A stretch of DNA of 64,000 bases from CAZHNW01 sp942491575 (GTDB lineage: Bacteria; Spirochaetota; UBA4802; UBA5550): positions 372,001-436,000 of the forward strand of contig CALOBT010000025.1 in the NCBI GenBank assembly GCA_942491575.1, written 5' to 3'. The position numbers and the translations under genes were made by a program. The first letter of the stretch is position 1. Each line of letters begins with the position of its first letter. The notes below the pieces were generated by a model that ran no database searches, was not told the origin of the DNA, and was given only the letters and a program-made list of their open reading frames with translations. Below are positions 33,638 through 43,083 of this stretch, one piece after another.

Positions 33638-36192
33638 CAGCCGACCTCAATCTCAGGCTCATATTTCCGGAGGAGGATGACACTGTTACTCTGATTGACG
33701 CCGGTCTCTGATTGGCGAAAATCTTTCGGGGATCCCGCCAGGTTCTTCCAGGTCAGGGTCGCTTCAAAATAGTATGTAGGATTACTGACGGGCTCGGGGT
33801 AAATCAGAACGGAGTCCTTCTCGCTGGCTACCATTGCCAGGACTTTGTCGAAGTCATCTGCCAAGAGAGAATCCCAGGGGACCTCGATTGCTTCCTGGAT
33901 TGCATCCTTATAAAAACGGGCCGAACCATCTGCCCTTTTTTGGGTGACGGCATTGACGGGAATATAATCAATATTGAGATTTTCCTTGGGGAGGACAATC
34001 TCTGTCCGGCTGGTTTCCTTAAAGTTGTAGCTAACATCACAGGATCCGGCATTCTCAGAGCCATCGCCGAGACCATAGGCCGGACTTGTTGCAAGGTATC
34101 CCATATCCCGGATCTTGAGATTGAGATCAATTTGTGCAGGATCACTTGCCCCCTCATTTATATAGAGAGGATTTGCATGAATACATCCGTTCTCTGTGAC
34201 GTTTATAGTATCACTGGTGAGAAGAGAATTATCAAGAGTCACCTGGTTGTCTGCCTCGATCGACTCACTGGGGACATTATGAAATATTGAGTTCCGAATC
34301 TTTTCATTTCCTGAATTGTTTTCGAATTTTAATCCGGTATAATTGGCGAAGTAGTCACAGTGGTTTATGTTTATATTCCCGGGGACGGCAGCAGCTCCGT
34401 CAATGGTGAGACCTCCCTGGAGTCGATAAAACTGAGAGTATAAAATATCTGCAGTATTTACATCCAGATAGATGTCCCAGCCGTCTCTAATTATTGAGTT
34501 CTGGATGGTGGGGATCCCTGTGATATGTAATGTAAAACGATCGAACAACTCAATGGGAGCATCATCCCGGGGACCTCTGGAGTAGATATCACAATATTTC
34601 AGGGCAATATTATTTTGCCCCCAGATCATGTATTTTAAATTCTCTATGTTCTGGCCGTCAATAGAGAGACCATTGAACTCCACCTCAGTTGTCGCCTTGA
34701 CCAGATATGAGTCCACAATATCCACTGCATATATCGTTGAGGTCCCGTCGACATACTTCCATGCAGTCTGATAATATAACATCAGGTTTTTATGGATAAA
34801 ACTTCCATTAGGATCAAGATAAGTATAAGTACTGATATGGAGATTTAAATCTGACTTGAGGTTCCAGTAACTGTCATAGATTCGGGCGCTGGTTATCGAT
34901 TGATTTATATTGGAATTATACAACGTCAAAAGAATAACGTTATAACCATAGCTAGCTCTGGCGAAGCGCATGTGATGGCCTATACTTAAAGTTCCATCCC
35001 CCTGATTAAAATCATGTGTCAACCGGCTGGTCTTGCCATAAAATCCGCCCGAGGTGAAAATATAATCATAGACATGCAAAATAGTATCCTGCATTACATT
35101 CATCTCCATAAAAGTCACAGTAATTTTGTCATCTTCTTCCAGATCTCTTGCTATATAATGACTTTTACCATCACCGAGACGTTCTTTCTGAAGGATAGAT
35201 CCGTTACTGCTGCATAAAACAAGATAGGCATCAAAGGAGAGGTCCTGAAAAAATACCGAGTAGGTAAAAAAGAAATTACCATCTTCAAGGATTAGAGAAT
35301 CACTTATATATCCATCAAAGGTTGTACTATCAATGACCGTTGTATTTTTATACACACCCCCGGAAGAAATACGGTAGGTTACCACAGAATTTGTAGTCCT
35401 TGCATAAAGGATCAAATCGCCTGTACTCAATTCTGATAATCCGGTAAGGCTTACCCCATTTCCGGCATTGTATATGACTGGATCACCGATCTCCAGTCCT
35501 GTATTATCATATTTATAAACGAACATGTCATTGACATCTTTATGACCATTGACTCCGATGTGAAAATACCCGTCACCAATGGAGACTCCCATCATGGAAG
35601 TTTCTGCATTTGAAATGATAATCGTATCGCCCTTAATTACAGTGGTTAAATCCGGACCATATATTTTATATTTAATTTCATAAGTTGCTGAAGCTTTCCA
35701 TGTCTGCCAGCAACGGAGAATGCTCCCATTAGACAGCTCATAAATTCCATTTACAAAGTTGACCATATCTCCAGAGGACGGGACGGTCTCACTGGTGTGC
35801 ATTGTGGCTTGTTTCAGTTCATATACAATTGAAGGAGAAACCTTTGGAGTACACCCATCTGCTGCATAAATCCCGGTAATATATCCGGAGAGAACCAGAC
35901 CTGGTTCCTCATAGTTTTCAGAATCCAGAATCACCACCTTTGTGTGACTGGCATCAACCAGGGTCAGGGCCTTCTCAATTGATGCTACTGGAGAGGCCTG
36001 ACTTCCGGAGCCTGTCGAATCATTACCGGTTAAATTTGAGATAAATATACAGGAGGCATCCGACGGAGTAAAGTCCAGGGACCGGAGAGTGGTATCCGTT
36101 GATGGTCCCACTACATTCTCAGGGATTATCTCCGACTCAATGACCGGAGTATGGGCGAACTTTATAATCTTATCGCGGTGATACTTCCTCAT
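33637..36192 (-). CDS. large phage tail-tip protein with beta-propeller and beta-helix character
   Basis: 851 residues. Residues about 45-130 (GNDSTGSGSQASPVASIEKA) look like the start of a pectate-lyase-type beta-helix. Residues 130-480 contain repeated strand motifs that resemble a sialidase-like propeller (NGIYELSNGSILRCW, ILEDGNFFFTYSVF). Residues 520-720 return to right-handed solenoid repeats (IWGQNNIALKYCDIYSRG, NININHCDYFANYTGLKFE). It may be a tail spike with carbohydrate-binding or depolymerase ability; no catalytic residues were identified. It overlaps the tape-measure stop by 4 bases. Confidence 0.6.
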   Translation of the reverse strand: MRKYHRDKIIKFAHTPVIESEIIPENVVGPSTDTTLRSLDFTPSDASCIFISNLTGNDSTGSGSQASPVASIEKALTLVDASHTKVVILDSENYEEPGLVLSGYITGIYAADGCTPKVSPSIVYELKQATMHTSETVPSSGDMVNFVNGIYELSNGSILRCWQTWKASATYEIKYKIYGPDLTTVIKGDTIIISNAETSMMGVSIGDGYFHIGVNGHKDVNDMFVYKYDNTGLEIGDPVIYNAGNGVSLTGLSELSTGDLILYARTTNSVVTYRISSGGVYKNTTVIDSTTFDGYISDSLILEDGNFFFTYSVFFQDLSFDAYLVLCSSNGSILQKERLGDGKSHYIARDLEEDDKITVTFMEMNVMQDTILHVYDYIFTSGGFYGKTSRLTHDFNQGDGTLSIGHHMRFARASYGYNVILLTLYNSNINQSITSARIYDSYWNLKSDLNLHISTYTYLDPNGSFIHKNLMLYYQTAWKYVDGTSTIYAVDIVDSYLVKATTEVEFNGLSIDGQNIENLKYMIWGQNNIALKYCDIYSRGPRDDAPIELFDRFTLHITGIPTIQNSIIRDGWDIYLDVNTADILYSQFYRLQGGLTIDGAAAVPGNININHCDYFANYTGLKFENNSGNEKIRNSIFHNVPSESIEADNQVTLDNSLLTSDTINVTENGCIHANPLYINEGASDPAQIDLNLKIRDMGYLATSPAYGLGDGSENAGSCDVSYNFKETSRTEIVLPKENLNIDYIPVNAVTQKRADGSARFYKDAIQEAIEVPWDSLLADDFDKVLAMVASEKDSVLIYPEPVSNPTYYFEATLTWKNLAGSPKDFRQSETGVNQSNSVILLRKYEPEIEVG

Positions 36193-38195
36193 CGGTTTAT
36201 ATTCCTCTTACTGTAATTCTGGGCACCCATAAGTGAGGCCCTGTCCTGGCGTTGTCGTTCCACCACATTGAACAATACCTGACCATCCACTTCTGCATTA
36301 ATGACGCTGGTGAGGTTGACATCCCCACCGACACGTTCCCCGGTTCGGTTCATCTCCTGGAGAATATCCGCGTTGTTTCTGGTGGCTTTAGCAGTAATTA
36401 CTGCCTCACTGGCACCAATGAAGGCCGGAAAGTGATCTGCGGGAAGGTAACTCGCGGGATTCCATCCATTTGCAAAGACCGGTACCCGACCTTTCTCATA
36501 TGACGGCACCCTGCCAGATTGAAACACCATGGCACCTAGTCCGACTGCACCTCCACCGATTGAGGAGGTGATCGCCTTAAGTATCAAAGCTTTTGCGATG
36601 GCATAGATAATGTCTGCAACCATACCGGCCACAATATCCTTGATGGCTTTTCCCCATTCCTTCCAGCCTCCCTTTCCAAGGAGAGAACTTTTCAAAGCAC
36701 TTTTGGTTGCAGACTCAAAAGATGACATTGCAGATTTTGCAGCATTTGCAAGGCCCTCCTTCATGGCCTTTGCAGCTGCGTCATACTTCTCTTCTATCTC
36801 CAGGCGCTTTTGACGGTACTGCTCAAAGAGGAGAAGCATGTCTTCTTCATGGGCTAAAAAATATTCTTTGTTTTCTTCAGCATACTTCTGGTAACTCTCT
36901 TTCAATTTCGCAAGTTCAGCCTCTTTCTGCTGGCCGGACATGGAGTAATATCGTGACATGCTGAAATCTTTCTTCTTTCCGGAGCCTTTTCCCCCAGCAT
37001 CACTAGAGGCACTACCTGGACGGGCACCGCCACTTCCAGTTGTTTTTTCGGGTTTACGATATTTAGAATATTTTGAACTACCACGCAGTAATCGATACCC
37101 ACCGGTTAAATATTCCTCAGAGAACCCGTATGATTTCATCAGGTCCCAATTTTTCTTCATTAATTTTGCGGCATAACTTGGATCATGTTCGGCCCATTCA
37201 TTTAATATCTCAACTTGCTTTGACCGCCATCGAGCAGCAAAGCGCCTTCCTTCATTAAGACTAAATGTATCTTTAACATCCTGCCAGGCTTGCCGGTAGG
37301 CTTCAGGCATATATTTGATTTGAGTAATCAGGCGAGAAAACAAAGTCAATAGATCATTAACTGCATCACCCATGGTATTCATCAGGGAATTACCCATTTT
37401 ATCATTTGTCTCAGTAAGGACGGTGACAAATTCTTCAAGTCCGGGAGTCAGTTTCTCAGCAAAACCCGCTGCGGCATCCTCTGCCTTTGCCTTAACTATC
37501 TGAAGGCGCTCCCCCATGGTGAGCGCTTTCCCGCCCGCCATATCCATGAGGTCATTTCCAGCCTTCATTACTGCATAAAAGAAACCAGCGCGCTTTTCCG
37601 TTGCATTAAGCTGCTGGCGAGTTTTTCCCAATGTCTTTGCGTATTCTTCCTGGTAACGTGCCGCAGTTGCAGAAGAGATCCCCAGGTTATCAAGGATCAT
37701 AACAGATTGCCTGCCTGAGGCGACAATGATGTCATTATACATCTGCTGAACTGATGCCCCCTGGGTACGGGCGGCAACCCTTGCAACTTCCATCATTTTA
37801 GGAAGATGCCCGGTGACTTCCTTTCCCATGAGAGAGATGGCAAGGTTAGTGGAGCGCATAATCTCCAGTTCAGACACGGTTCCCCTGGCGGCCTTCTTTA
37901 CATCGTTTAGAAGCCCCTTACTTCCCCCCTTGACATCTGAAGTGAGAGAATTAAAGGAACTCTTAACAGAATCAATATCACCGACAAGTTTAAGCATCCA
38001 CTTACCCGCCTGAAGACCGATGTAGCCCTTCACATAGGTTCCGATTTTTGAGATGGGATTTTCCATCTGCCTGGAGGCCTTGCGTGTATGTTTAACCAGG
38101 TGATCTATTTTTTTCTGAGCCGTTACCATTGAGGCATCAAGATGTTTAATGTCTCCCTTTATGGCGATCAATATGTCGTTTGTTTTTGTTCCCAT
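36189..38195 (-). CDS. phage tail tape-measure protein
   Basis: 668 residues. The N-terminal coiled-coil (LDASMVTAQKKIDHLVKHTR) and the middle tape-measure segment (SVQQMYNDIIVASGRQSVMI, LDNLGISSATAARYQ) are typical. A charged linker (TGSGGARPGSASSDAGGKGSGKKK) comes next, then a C-terminal hydrophobic part (WGKAIKDIVAGMVADIIYAI) that may form the DNA-ejection channel. It sets tail length, and at this size would give a rather short siphovirus tail. It sits directly after the tail chaperone frames, as expected. Confidence 0.82.
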   Translation of the reverse strand: MGTKTNDILIAIKGDIKHLDASMVTAQKKIDHLVKHTRKASRQMENPISKIGTYVKGYIGLQAGKWMLKLVGDIDSVKSSFNSLTSDVKGGSKGLLNDVKKAARGTVSELEIMRSTNLAISLMGKEVTGHLPKMMEVARVAARTQGASVQQMYNDIIVASGRQSVMILDNLGISSATAARYQEEYAKTLGKTRQQLNATEKRAGFFYAVMKAGNDLMDMAGGKALTMGERLQIVKAKAEDAAAGFAEKLTPGLEEFVTVLTETNDKMGNSLMNTMGDAVNDLLTLFSRLITQIKYMPEAYRQAWQDVKDTFSLNEGRRFAARWRSKQVEILNEWAEHDPSYAAKLMKKNWDLMKSYGFSEEYLTGGYRLLRGSSKYSKYRKPEKTTGSGGARPGSASSDAGGKGSGKKKDFSMSRYYSMSGQQKEAELAKLKESYQKYAEENKEYFLAHEEDMLLLFEQYRQKRLEIEEKYDAAAKAMKEGLANAAKSAMSSFESATKSALKSSLLGKGGWKEWGKAIKDIVAGMVADIIYAIAKALILKAITSSIGGGAVGLGAMVFQSGRVPSYEKGRVPVFANGWNPASYLPADHFPAFIGASEAVITAKATRNNADILQEMNRTGERVGGDVNLTSVINAEVDGQVLFNVVERQRQDRASLMGAQNYSKRNINR

Positions 38196-38215
38196 GTCAT
38201 TGTCTCATTATTGAT

Positions 38216-38428
38216 TCACTGTTGATTCATTATTGATTCCATATCCCGATAATCTAATTCAGCAGACTCTGCTGCGCGAGTGACTCCAAGTCGGATTTGC
38301 TGAACTGTTTTGGAGAATATTTCGGCATCGGAGATTCCGGCCTGGTGCCGGTAAAAGAATCCAAAGACGTCGTAGGCTGTGACGGGACGATCTGCAAACG
38401 AGTGAGAAAATCGAAGGTCTTTTTTTTT
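38216..38428 (-). other. -1 frame extension of the tail assembly chaperone (GT-like product)
   Basis: Reading -1 from the A-AAA-AAG slip gives about 67 extra residues (DLRFSHSFADRPVTAYDVFG, then FFYRHQAGISDAEIFSKTVQ) to a TGA at 38216-38218. The fusion would be about 232 residues. Its stop is only 20 bases before the tape-measure start at 38195, leaving almost no gap. This is the classic arrangement of a frameshifted G/GT pair in siphoviruses, where a fixed ratio of both products coats the tape measure. Confidence 0.7.
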
Positions 38429-38913
38429 ACGACATCATAGTTAAAAACAAAGATGGCAAAAAACACCTCCAGGAGCTCATCGACGGAGAAACAATCGAGA
38501 ATGTTATTCAAGCTCCTCCTGGATAATTTGATGAGTTTCTTCTCTTTGCGATCCAGAGTAAAGGCCCACTTTCGAAGGAAGTCAGGAAGGCCCTTTCTGA
38601 TGAACCGGTCGTACTGCCGGGTACCATCAAAAACGGCAATCTGCTTAAGAGCCCCATCAATGGCTCCGGAATTCTTGAATTCATCGGATGAAAGAAATTC
38701 AACCTTCTGAAAAATTTCTATGTACCTGCTGATGGTACGGGTCAGGTCCTGCACAAATGCCGGATGCTCACGCCACTTAACAGGTGCACACACCAGGTGT
38801 TTTCCCCTTGCGGAAAAGATAAGGGGACGCTCCCGCATGATGTCAAAATCGGTGGATCTCTCCTGCAGCAGACTCTGCACATCATATAACCTTTCCCGTA
38901 CCTTCAGATTCAT
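38254..38913 (-). CDS. tail assembly chaperone, zero-frame product (G-like)
   Basis: 219 residues, between the tail tube and tape-measure genes, the standard location of gpG-like chaperones. Mostly helical, with a conserved-looking core (DRTIS-type segment LTRTISRYIEIFQKVEFLSS and DELLEVFFAIFVFNYDVVKK). Near codon 162 a run of nine A (minus strand, 38420-38428) contains the slippery heptamer A-AAA-AAG in the zero-frame phase. Beyond it this frame becomes Ser/Pro/Gln-rich (IVPSQPTTSLDSFTG), whereas the -1 frame looks more protein-like. No database match is claimed. Confidence 0.75.
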   Translation of the reverse strand: MNLKVRERLYDVQSLLQERSTDFDIMRERPLIFSARGKHLVCAPVKWREHPAFVQDLTRTISRYIEIFQKVEFLSSDEFKNSGAIDGALKQIAVFDGTRQYDRFIRKGLPDFLRKWAFTLDRKEKKLIKLSRRSLNNILDCFSVDELLEVFFAIFVFNYDVVKKKTFDFLTRLQIVPSQPTTSLDSFTGTRPESPMPKYSPKQFSKSDLESLAQQSLLN

Positions 38914-39731
38914 CAGGCTGCCTCCTCGAACTCAAAGAAGGCTACATTGTCATATTCCTTCTTCTCGTGATCAATCTCCACCTCAATGCTTTGAGCTGCT
39001 CCGTCACCGGTTGCTGGCGCTGAAAGTTTGATGGTATTTTCATCATAGTTGATGTTATCGATCAGTGCTCCTGCAGGGATATTTACTCCCTGGATGTGGC
39101 CGCCAGGAATAAGATTAACCAGGTCTCCGAAGCTAACTGCTGTAATCACATCACTGGCTTCAGCCAGTGTTCCGCTGATGCCAGCCTTACCCAGGTAATC
39201 CCAGTCTGGATTGTTCCCCATGGGATCCTCATCAATTAATGCCTCAATCTTAAAAGGAATTGATGCGTGTTCCTTCGCCCCAAGTGCCAGGGCGAACTCT
39301 TCTGCGGTAATCTGCCCGTAGCGGACACGCAGCCGTACTTCTCGCCCGTCCACTGTCTGGGTTACCATATCGGCAGCCACAAATACAGGAGGCGGGATAT
39401 CTGATCCCATCACTACCCGCTTTTTATTAGTTCCGCTGCTGTCGATGTAGCGCTGGGAAAGCAGGGCAATAGTTTCTGCCTGGATCTGCTTTAACTTCCC
39501 CTCGAGGGTAAACTCCTGATCCACTACATCTTTTCGCACCAGCTGTCCCGGGACTCCGCTTTTAAAAACCGCGTACTCTAACTTTTGAGCCCAGTTTTTT
39601 TCCAACTCCAGGTATCCAATAGGATAAAAGTTCAGATCCGTATGGCCGTGTAATTTCAAGTACAGGGCTGGATCATGAAGCAGGAATTTGCTCTTATTTT
39701 TCCCTAAATTTGATGGAGTAATATTCAACAT
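38913..39731 (-). CDS. major tail tube protein
   Basis: 272 residues, beta-rich, with no transmembrane segment. Features: VDQEFTLEGKLKQIQAETIA and RVRYGQITAEEFALALGAKE in the middle, and an acidic C-terminus. Its place between the head-tail completion genes and the chaperone is that of the tail tube subunit in long-tailed phages. The stop/start overlap at 38913 couples it to the chaperone. Assigned by order and general character rather than a motif. Confidence 0.65.
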   Translation of the reverse strand: MLNITPSNLGKNKSKFLLHDPALYLKLHGHTDLNFYPIGYLELEKNWAQKLEYAVFKSGVPGQLVRKDVVDQEFTLEGKLKQIQAETIALLSQRYIDSSGTNKKRVVMGSDIPPPVFVAADMVTQTVDGREVRLRVRYGQITAEEFALALGAKEHASIPFKIEALIDEDPMGNNPDWDYLGKAGISGTLAEASDVITAVSFGDLVNLIPGGHIQGVNIPAGALIDNINYDENTIKLSAPATGDGAAQSIEVEIDHEKKEYDNVAFFEFEEAA

Positions 39732-39750
39732 TCTCTACTCCCTCCTTTTA

Positions 39751-40179
39751 TTAATCGCTCCAGGTATCGGTCATAAAGGTGACTTTAATTGTCACAAGCA
39801 CGCCAGAGACAAGAGCGGATCCTTTTTCAGAAAGTATCCGGTGTTTCACCGGATCGATTAAACTCACCAGGTTATCCAGTGTTTGTTTTGTTCCAATAGC
39901 TTTATAGATATCGCCCACCATGTTTCGTGCATCAGTGCGGGAAGTATCACCCCCGGAGACTGCCAGGATATCCAGGGGCATAACCCATTCGAAGCCCCCG
40001 TTATTTTCAACGGTTATATCTTCGTTGTCCCGGACATCAGTATAGGGAACATCTTCTTCATCACCGTCGAGATACCACTCTTTCACGTTCAATCCCAGGT
40101 CTGTTTTATAATTGTTTGCTCTGGTGACCGTTGAAAGAAGTGATTTTATCTCATCAATGATTTGCTGTTGTTTTCCCAT
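39751..40179 (-). CDS. tail terminator/completion-like protein
   Basis: 142 residues, MGKQQQIIDEIKSLL at the start, then a beta-rich core (GGFEWVMPLDILAVSGGDTS) ending in IKVTFMTDTW. Size and position (after the head-tail joining protein, before the tail tube) match gpU-like tail terminators, which cap the tube. The start overlaps the previous stop at 40179. The function is inferred from gene order. Confidence 0.6.
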   Translation of the reverse strand: MGKQQQIIDEIKSLLSTVTRANNYKTDLGLNVKEWYLDGDEEDVPYTDVRDNEDITVENNGGFEWVMPLDILAVSGGDTSRTDARNMVGDIYKAIGTKQTLDNLVSLIDPVKHRILSEKGSALVSGVLVTIKVTFMTDTWSD

Positions 40180-40487
40180 TACCGCCTCTCCAGAATAATG
40201 TCCCGTTCTCCCTCGTTATCCGGAAGGATTCTGCGGACCTTGTAAGATTCTCCGCGTACCTCAAAGAGGTCACCTTTCTTAATAGTTGGAAGAAGTGATG
40301 TCATGACAGTGATCATCGGGACAAACCCGGTAAGGTGAAATTCACCCTCCACCAGGTCCTTCTCCTCCGCACTTAAGTCCACCAGGGCCTTGATCTCATT
40401 CCGCCCCGGGCCTTCAGGGTCATAGAGAACTGACTCTCCGAAGTCCTCAAACATGGTGGGCAAATCTTCAGCTAAAAAATCAGTCAC
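40179..40487 (-). CDS. head-tail joining protein (FII/attachment-like)
   Basis: 102 residues with an FII-like beta-barrel pattern: FEDFGESVLYDPEG at the N-terminus, LLPTIKKGDLFEVRGESYKV in the middle and a final VRRILPDNEGERDIILE strand pair. Lambda FII-type proteins join the filled head to the tail. It lies in the expected order between capsid and tail tube genes and overlaps both neighbours. Confidence 0.7.
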   Translation of the reverse strand: MTDFLAEDLPTMFEDFGESVLYDPEGPGRNEIKALVDLSAEEKDLVEGEFHLTGFVPMITVMTSLLPTIKKGDLFEVRGESYKVRRILPDNEGERDIILERR

Positions 40488-41073
40488 AGTCCTCTTCCTG
40501 CTTTTCCATGATGGTGAGAATCAGACTGTCACGGTCAAGATTGCCGGCGTCTTCAATTTCAAACTGTGCTGCAATGGAGATGAGCTCCTCATCGTTTAAG
40601 CTCTCCAGGTCGCACTGCTCATACTTTGAAGCATCAACAATTGCATCCATGAGAGATTCCCGATCCATTGCATCAAATCCGTTGATATTCAGACGAAGGG
40701 CCATTGAACGAAGTTGATCATCATCGAGAGCTTCAAGATCAATCTCATCATCAACAATCTGATCATCGAAGAGAGAGGCCTCACCGGGATTTCCAGCACT
40801 GGTGTCATCAGCACCGGTGTTTTCTGGATCCTCAATATCCGTTGATACCATTACAAGCCTGGTCACCTTATCCAGCTCTCCTTTGACACCGATTGTCTCG
40901 CCCTTCTTAAACTCAACTGTTTGAAGTGCCCGGTACCAGTGGTCCTTTCTTTTGACCGGCTCCAGGTACATTTTACGGTCCTCGTACTGCTCCGGAGAAA
41001 GCCCCAGAATTGAATCCGGAGCAAACCGGGCAGCCTTGCCGGTGACTCTGTATGATCTCATTCGAGCCCCCAT
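40480..41073 (-). CDS. phage head-tail region protein with acidic repeats
   Basis: 197 residues. The N-terminal 75 residues (MRSYRVTGKAARFAPDSILG) form a compact domain. The C-terminal half is very acidic and contains two similar helical repeats (LEALDDDQLRSMALRLNING and LESLNDEELISIAAQFEIED), reminiscent of SAP/HeH-type motifs. It may be a head completion or DNA-contact protein. The ATG overlaps the capsid stop (TGATG), so translation is coupled. Confidence 0.6.
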   Translation of the reverse strand: MGARMRSYRVTGKAARFAPDSILGLSPEQYEDRKMYLEPVKRKDHWYRALQTVEFKKGETIGVKGELDKVTRLVMVSTDIEDPENTGADDTSAGNPGEASLFDDQIVDDEIDLEALDDDQLRSMALRLNINGFDAMDRESLMDAIVDASKYEQCDLESLNDEELISIAAQFEIEDAGNLDRDSLILTIMEKQEEDCD

Positions 41074-42017
41074 CAGACCATTTTAACCTGGCATGCATGC
41101 TGCCAGTATCCGTATCCCACGTTTCTGCTGGCATCGACGCCGTACTGATGCTTGTTTTCATTGAACTCAAGCTCAGAGCCTTCTGCGATTGCCTTCAGCT
41201 GCACATTTTCCTCTTCCTGGCGAATAAGAGGCTTCACGTTTCCATCAGCTCGGAATAATGCAAAGGTGTCGTTCCAGGTGAGACGAGGATTGATCACCGG
41301 CTTGATGGAAAAATCAGCCGTGATAATCGTGTTGGTTTTCCCGGAAGTGAGAATGGGATTGGTAATTGCGGCATTCCCTGCAGTCATGAGAGTTGTCGGA
41401 AGCATAACGATAAACTCACTTGCCCCCTCATTCATGGGCTGCCCCTGGTCATCCAGGAATCCAAGGAGCTGCGTGACTCCCTGAAGGATGCACTGCTCCA
41501 TCTCTTCCGGAGAAGGAGATGTGATTGATCCGTGTTTTTCCACGGGAAGTTCAGAGAGATCAACGGAGATCTTATTACTCTGCACTCCGCTTTTGCCTTC
41601 CTTGTGATCCGTATCGAAGAAATACTGACCGTCATAGCAGGTCTTTGAGGCCCCGCCAAGTACCAGCTCAGAGAGAAGCATGGCCCAGTGTGCATTGGTA
41701 CGGTCTGCCAGTTCCTTGATACGGACCATCACCTGGCCGGTCTTATCTCTCCGGAGTTCCTTCACCAGGACTTCAATTGTTGCTTCAAAGTCGAGGTTCT
41801 CAATGGTTAGACCGTTCTCACGGAATCCCTTTGCCTGGCGGCCGCCGATCCACTGTCTCATTACCGGAGCCATGCCGAGCCACTTGTATGTCTCAGATCC
41901 CTGATCAGACTGAAAGAGCATGGAGAGCTTATTGATCCACCAGGCTCCTGGGTTCTGTTCAAGGCGTTTGTAGAATGTGCCTATAATCGCACGGGATGAT
42001 AATTGAAATGCACCCAT
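41073..42017 (-). CDS. major capsid protein of the Mu gpT type
   Basis: 314 residues with the Mu-like gpT pattern: an N-terminal FYKRLEQNPGAWWINKL region, the central LLSELVLGGASKTCYDGQYF with FDTDH, and the ending ASRNVGYGYWQHACQV that is typical of this family. It forms the HK97-fold shell. The protease and scaffold gene and a decoration-like protein precede it. A Mu-type capsid beside a lambda-type terminase and portal shows a mosaic head module. Confidence 0.82.
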   Translation of the reverse strand: MGAFQLSSRAIIGTFYKRLEQNPGAWWINKLSMLFQSDQGSETYKWLGMAPVMRQWIGGRQAKGFRENGLTIENLDFEATIEVLVKELRRDKTGQVMVRIKELADRTNAHWAMLLSELVLGGASKTCYDGQYFFDTDHKEGKSGVQSNKISVDLSELPVEKHGSITSPSPEEMEQCILQGVTQLLGFLDDQGQPMNEGASEFIVMLPTTLMTAGNAAITNPILTSGKTNTIITADFSIKPVINPRLTWNDTFALFRADGNVKPLIRQEEENVQLKAIAEGSELEFNENKHQYGVDASRNVGYGYWQHACQVKMV

Positions 42018-42027
42018 GTATATCCTC

Positions 42028-42576
42028 CTATTGTCCGAGTCTTCGGAGTAAGTAATTCACCTTGCCGACGAGTGAGGCAAAGTTGTCATTCAGGGTTGCC
42101 TGGGAGAAAGAAGAGCCTACATCACTTACAGCATCACCGGCTGTTCCTGCTGCAGCGGTTACTTCCTCTTCAGTGCCTTCATTGGCTGCAAAGCATACAA
42201 TCCCCACACCGGAGGATTCATATCTGCATACATACCCGATCCTGGTATTGCTCCCTTTCTCAAGGGTAAAGGTATCGTCATCGCTGGCATAGACATCCTT
42301 TCCGACATCAGCAAGTGCGAGGTCCGCAACGGGTAAAACAACCTTTCCCCTTTCCTTTACGCGGATTCTCGTATCGCCCGCCACGCCGTCACTGTTGTCC
42401 GCACATCTCTCAGCAAATCCACGGAAGGCATCACCGGCCACCAGTGGTCTAGCATACCCGCTGCCGTTATCACCGACAGCTGTTCCCTCATAGATCACGT
42501 CACCGGCGATCATGGGAAACTCATTGACATCCCCAAGTTCATAGTCCCGAATTTTATCAGTAGTTAATGTACCCAT
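42028..42576 (-). CDS. DUF2190-like capsid decoration protein
   Basis: 182 residues, Gly/Ala/Asp-rich and beta-stranded (GDVIYEGTAVGDNGSGYARP, RIRVKERGKVVLPVADLALA), the profile of DUF2190 or head-decoration proteins found between the protease and capsid genes. The C-terminal 50 residues are Ala/Ser/Thr-rich followed by a short helix (NDNFASLVGKVNYLLRRLGQ) that could trimerise. It probably stabilises the expanded capsid. Confidence 0.7.
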   Translation of the reverse strand: MGTLTTDKIRDYELGDVNEFPMIAGDVIYEGTAVGDNGSGYARPLVAGDAFRGFAERCADNSDGVAGDTRIRVKERGKVVLPVADLALADVGKDVYASDDDTFTLEKGSNTRIGYVCRYESSGVGIVCFAANEGTEEEVTAAAGTAGDAVSDVGSSFSQATLNDNFASLVGKVNYLLRRLGQ

Positions 42577-42579
42577 GGA

Positions 42580-43083
42580 CTACCCCCTCTTTACGCGTAT
42601 GTTCTTTTCATTTTTGAGGAAGGCAAGATATGCATCGAAATCATCTGAAAACTCTGCGCGCACCGTCGCGGACTTTTCCCACTCTGCCTTTGCCTTCTCT
42701 TCCACGGGCCTGTTGTCACCTGCATCTGGAGTAGAACCATCACCGGGTTCTGCTGAATCGACATGGACATCCTTGCCGTCTTCTTCCAGGTCCTGCAGTT
42801 TTTGATCCCGCTTCTTCTTCTCTGCCTGGACGATTAAGACCGCGGCCTTCTCTCCAGTTGTTTCGCCGTCAAACATCGCCTTCTCAATTACTGCTTCATG
42901 CCCGGGGATCAGCTGATCTTTTACTGCCTGAATCCGGGATCGTTCCTCTTCAGCACCCTGTTTCTGGGCAGAAGCGAGCTGCTCATCCGTAATTGCATTT
43001 CCTGCCTCTGCCTTTCCCAGCTCATATACTTCTTTGTACGTTTCAGGATACTTTGCCTTTAATTCTTCTGCGGTGAGTTTCAT
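42580..43083 (-). CDS. nested capsid scaffold protein (Nu3-like) inside the protease gene
   Basis: An in-frame ATG at 43083 (residue 309 of the protease) is preceded 8 bases upstream by a full AAGGAGG site (43092-43098 on the minus strand), far stronger than chance. The product would be 167 residues, charged and helical with a C-terminal FDAYLAFLKNEKNIRVKRG tail, matching the size and position of lambda Nu3. Separate expression of scaffold from the 3' end of a protease gene is established for lambda; here it is predicted from the ribosome site. Confidence 0.65.
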   Translation of the reverse strand: MKLTAEELKAKYPETYKEVYELGKAEAGNAITDEQLASAQKQGAEEERSRIQAVKDQLIPGHEAVIEKAMFDGETTGEKAAVLIVQAEKKKRDQKLQDLEEDGKDVHVDSAEPGDGSTPDAGDNRPVEEKAKAEWEKSATVRAEFSDDFDAYLAFLKNEKNIRVKRG

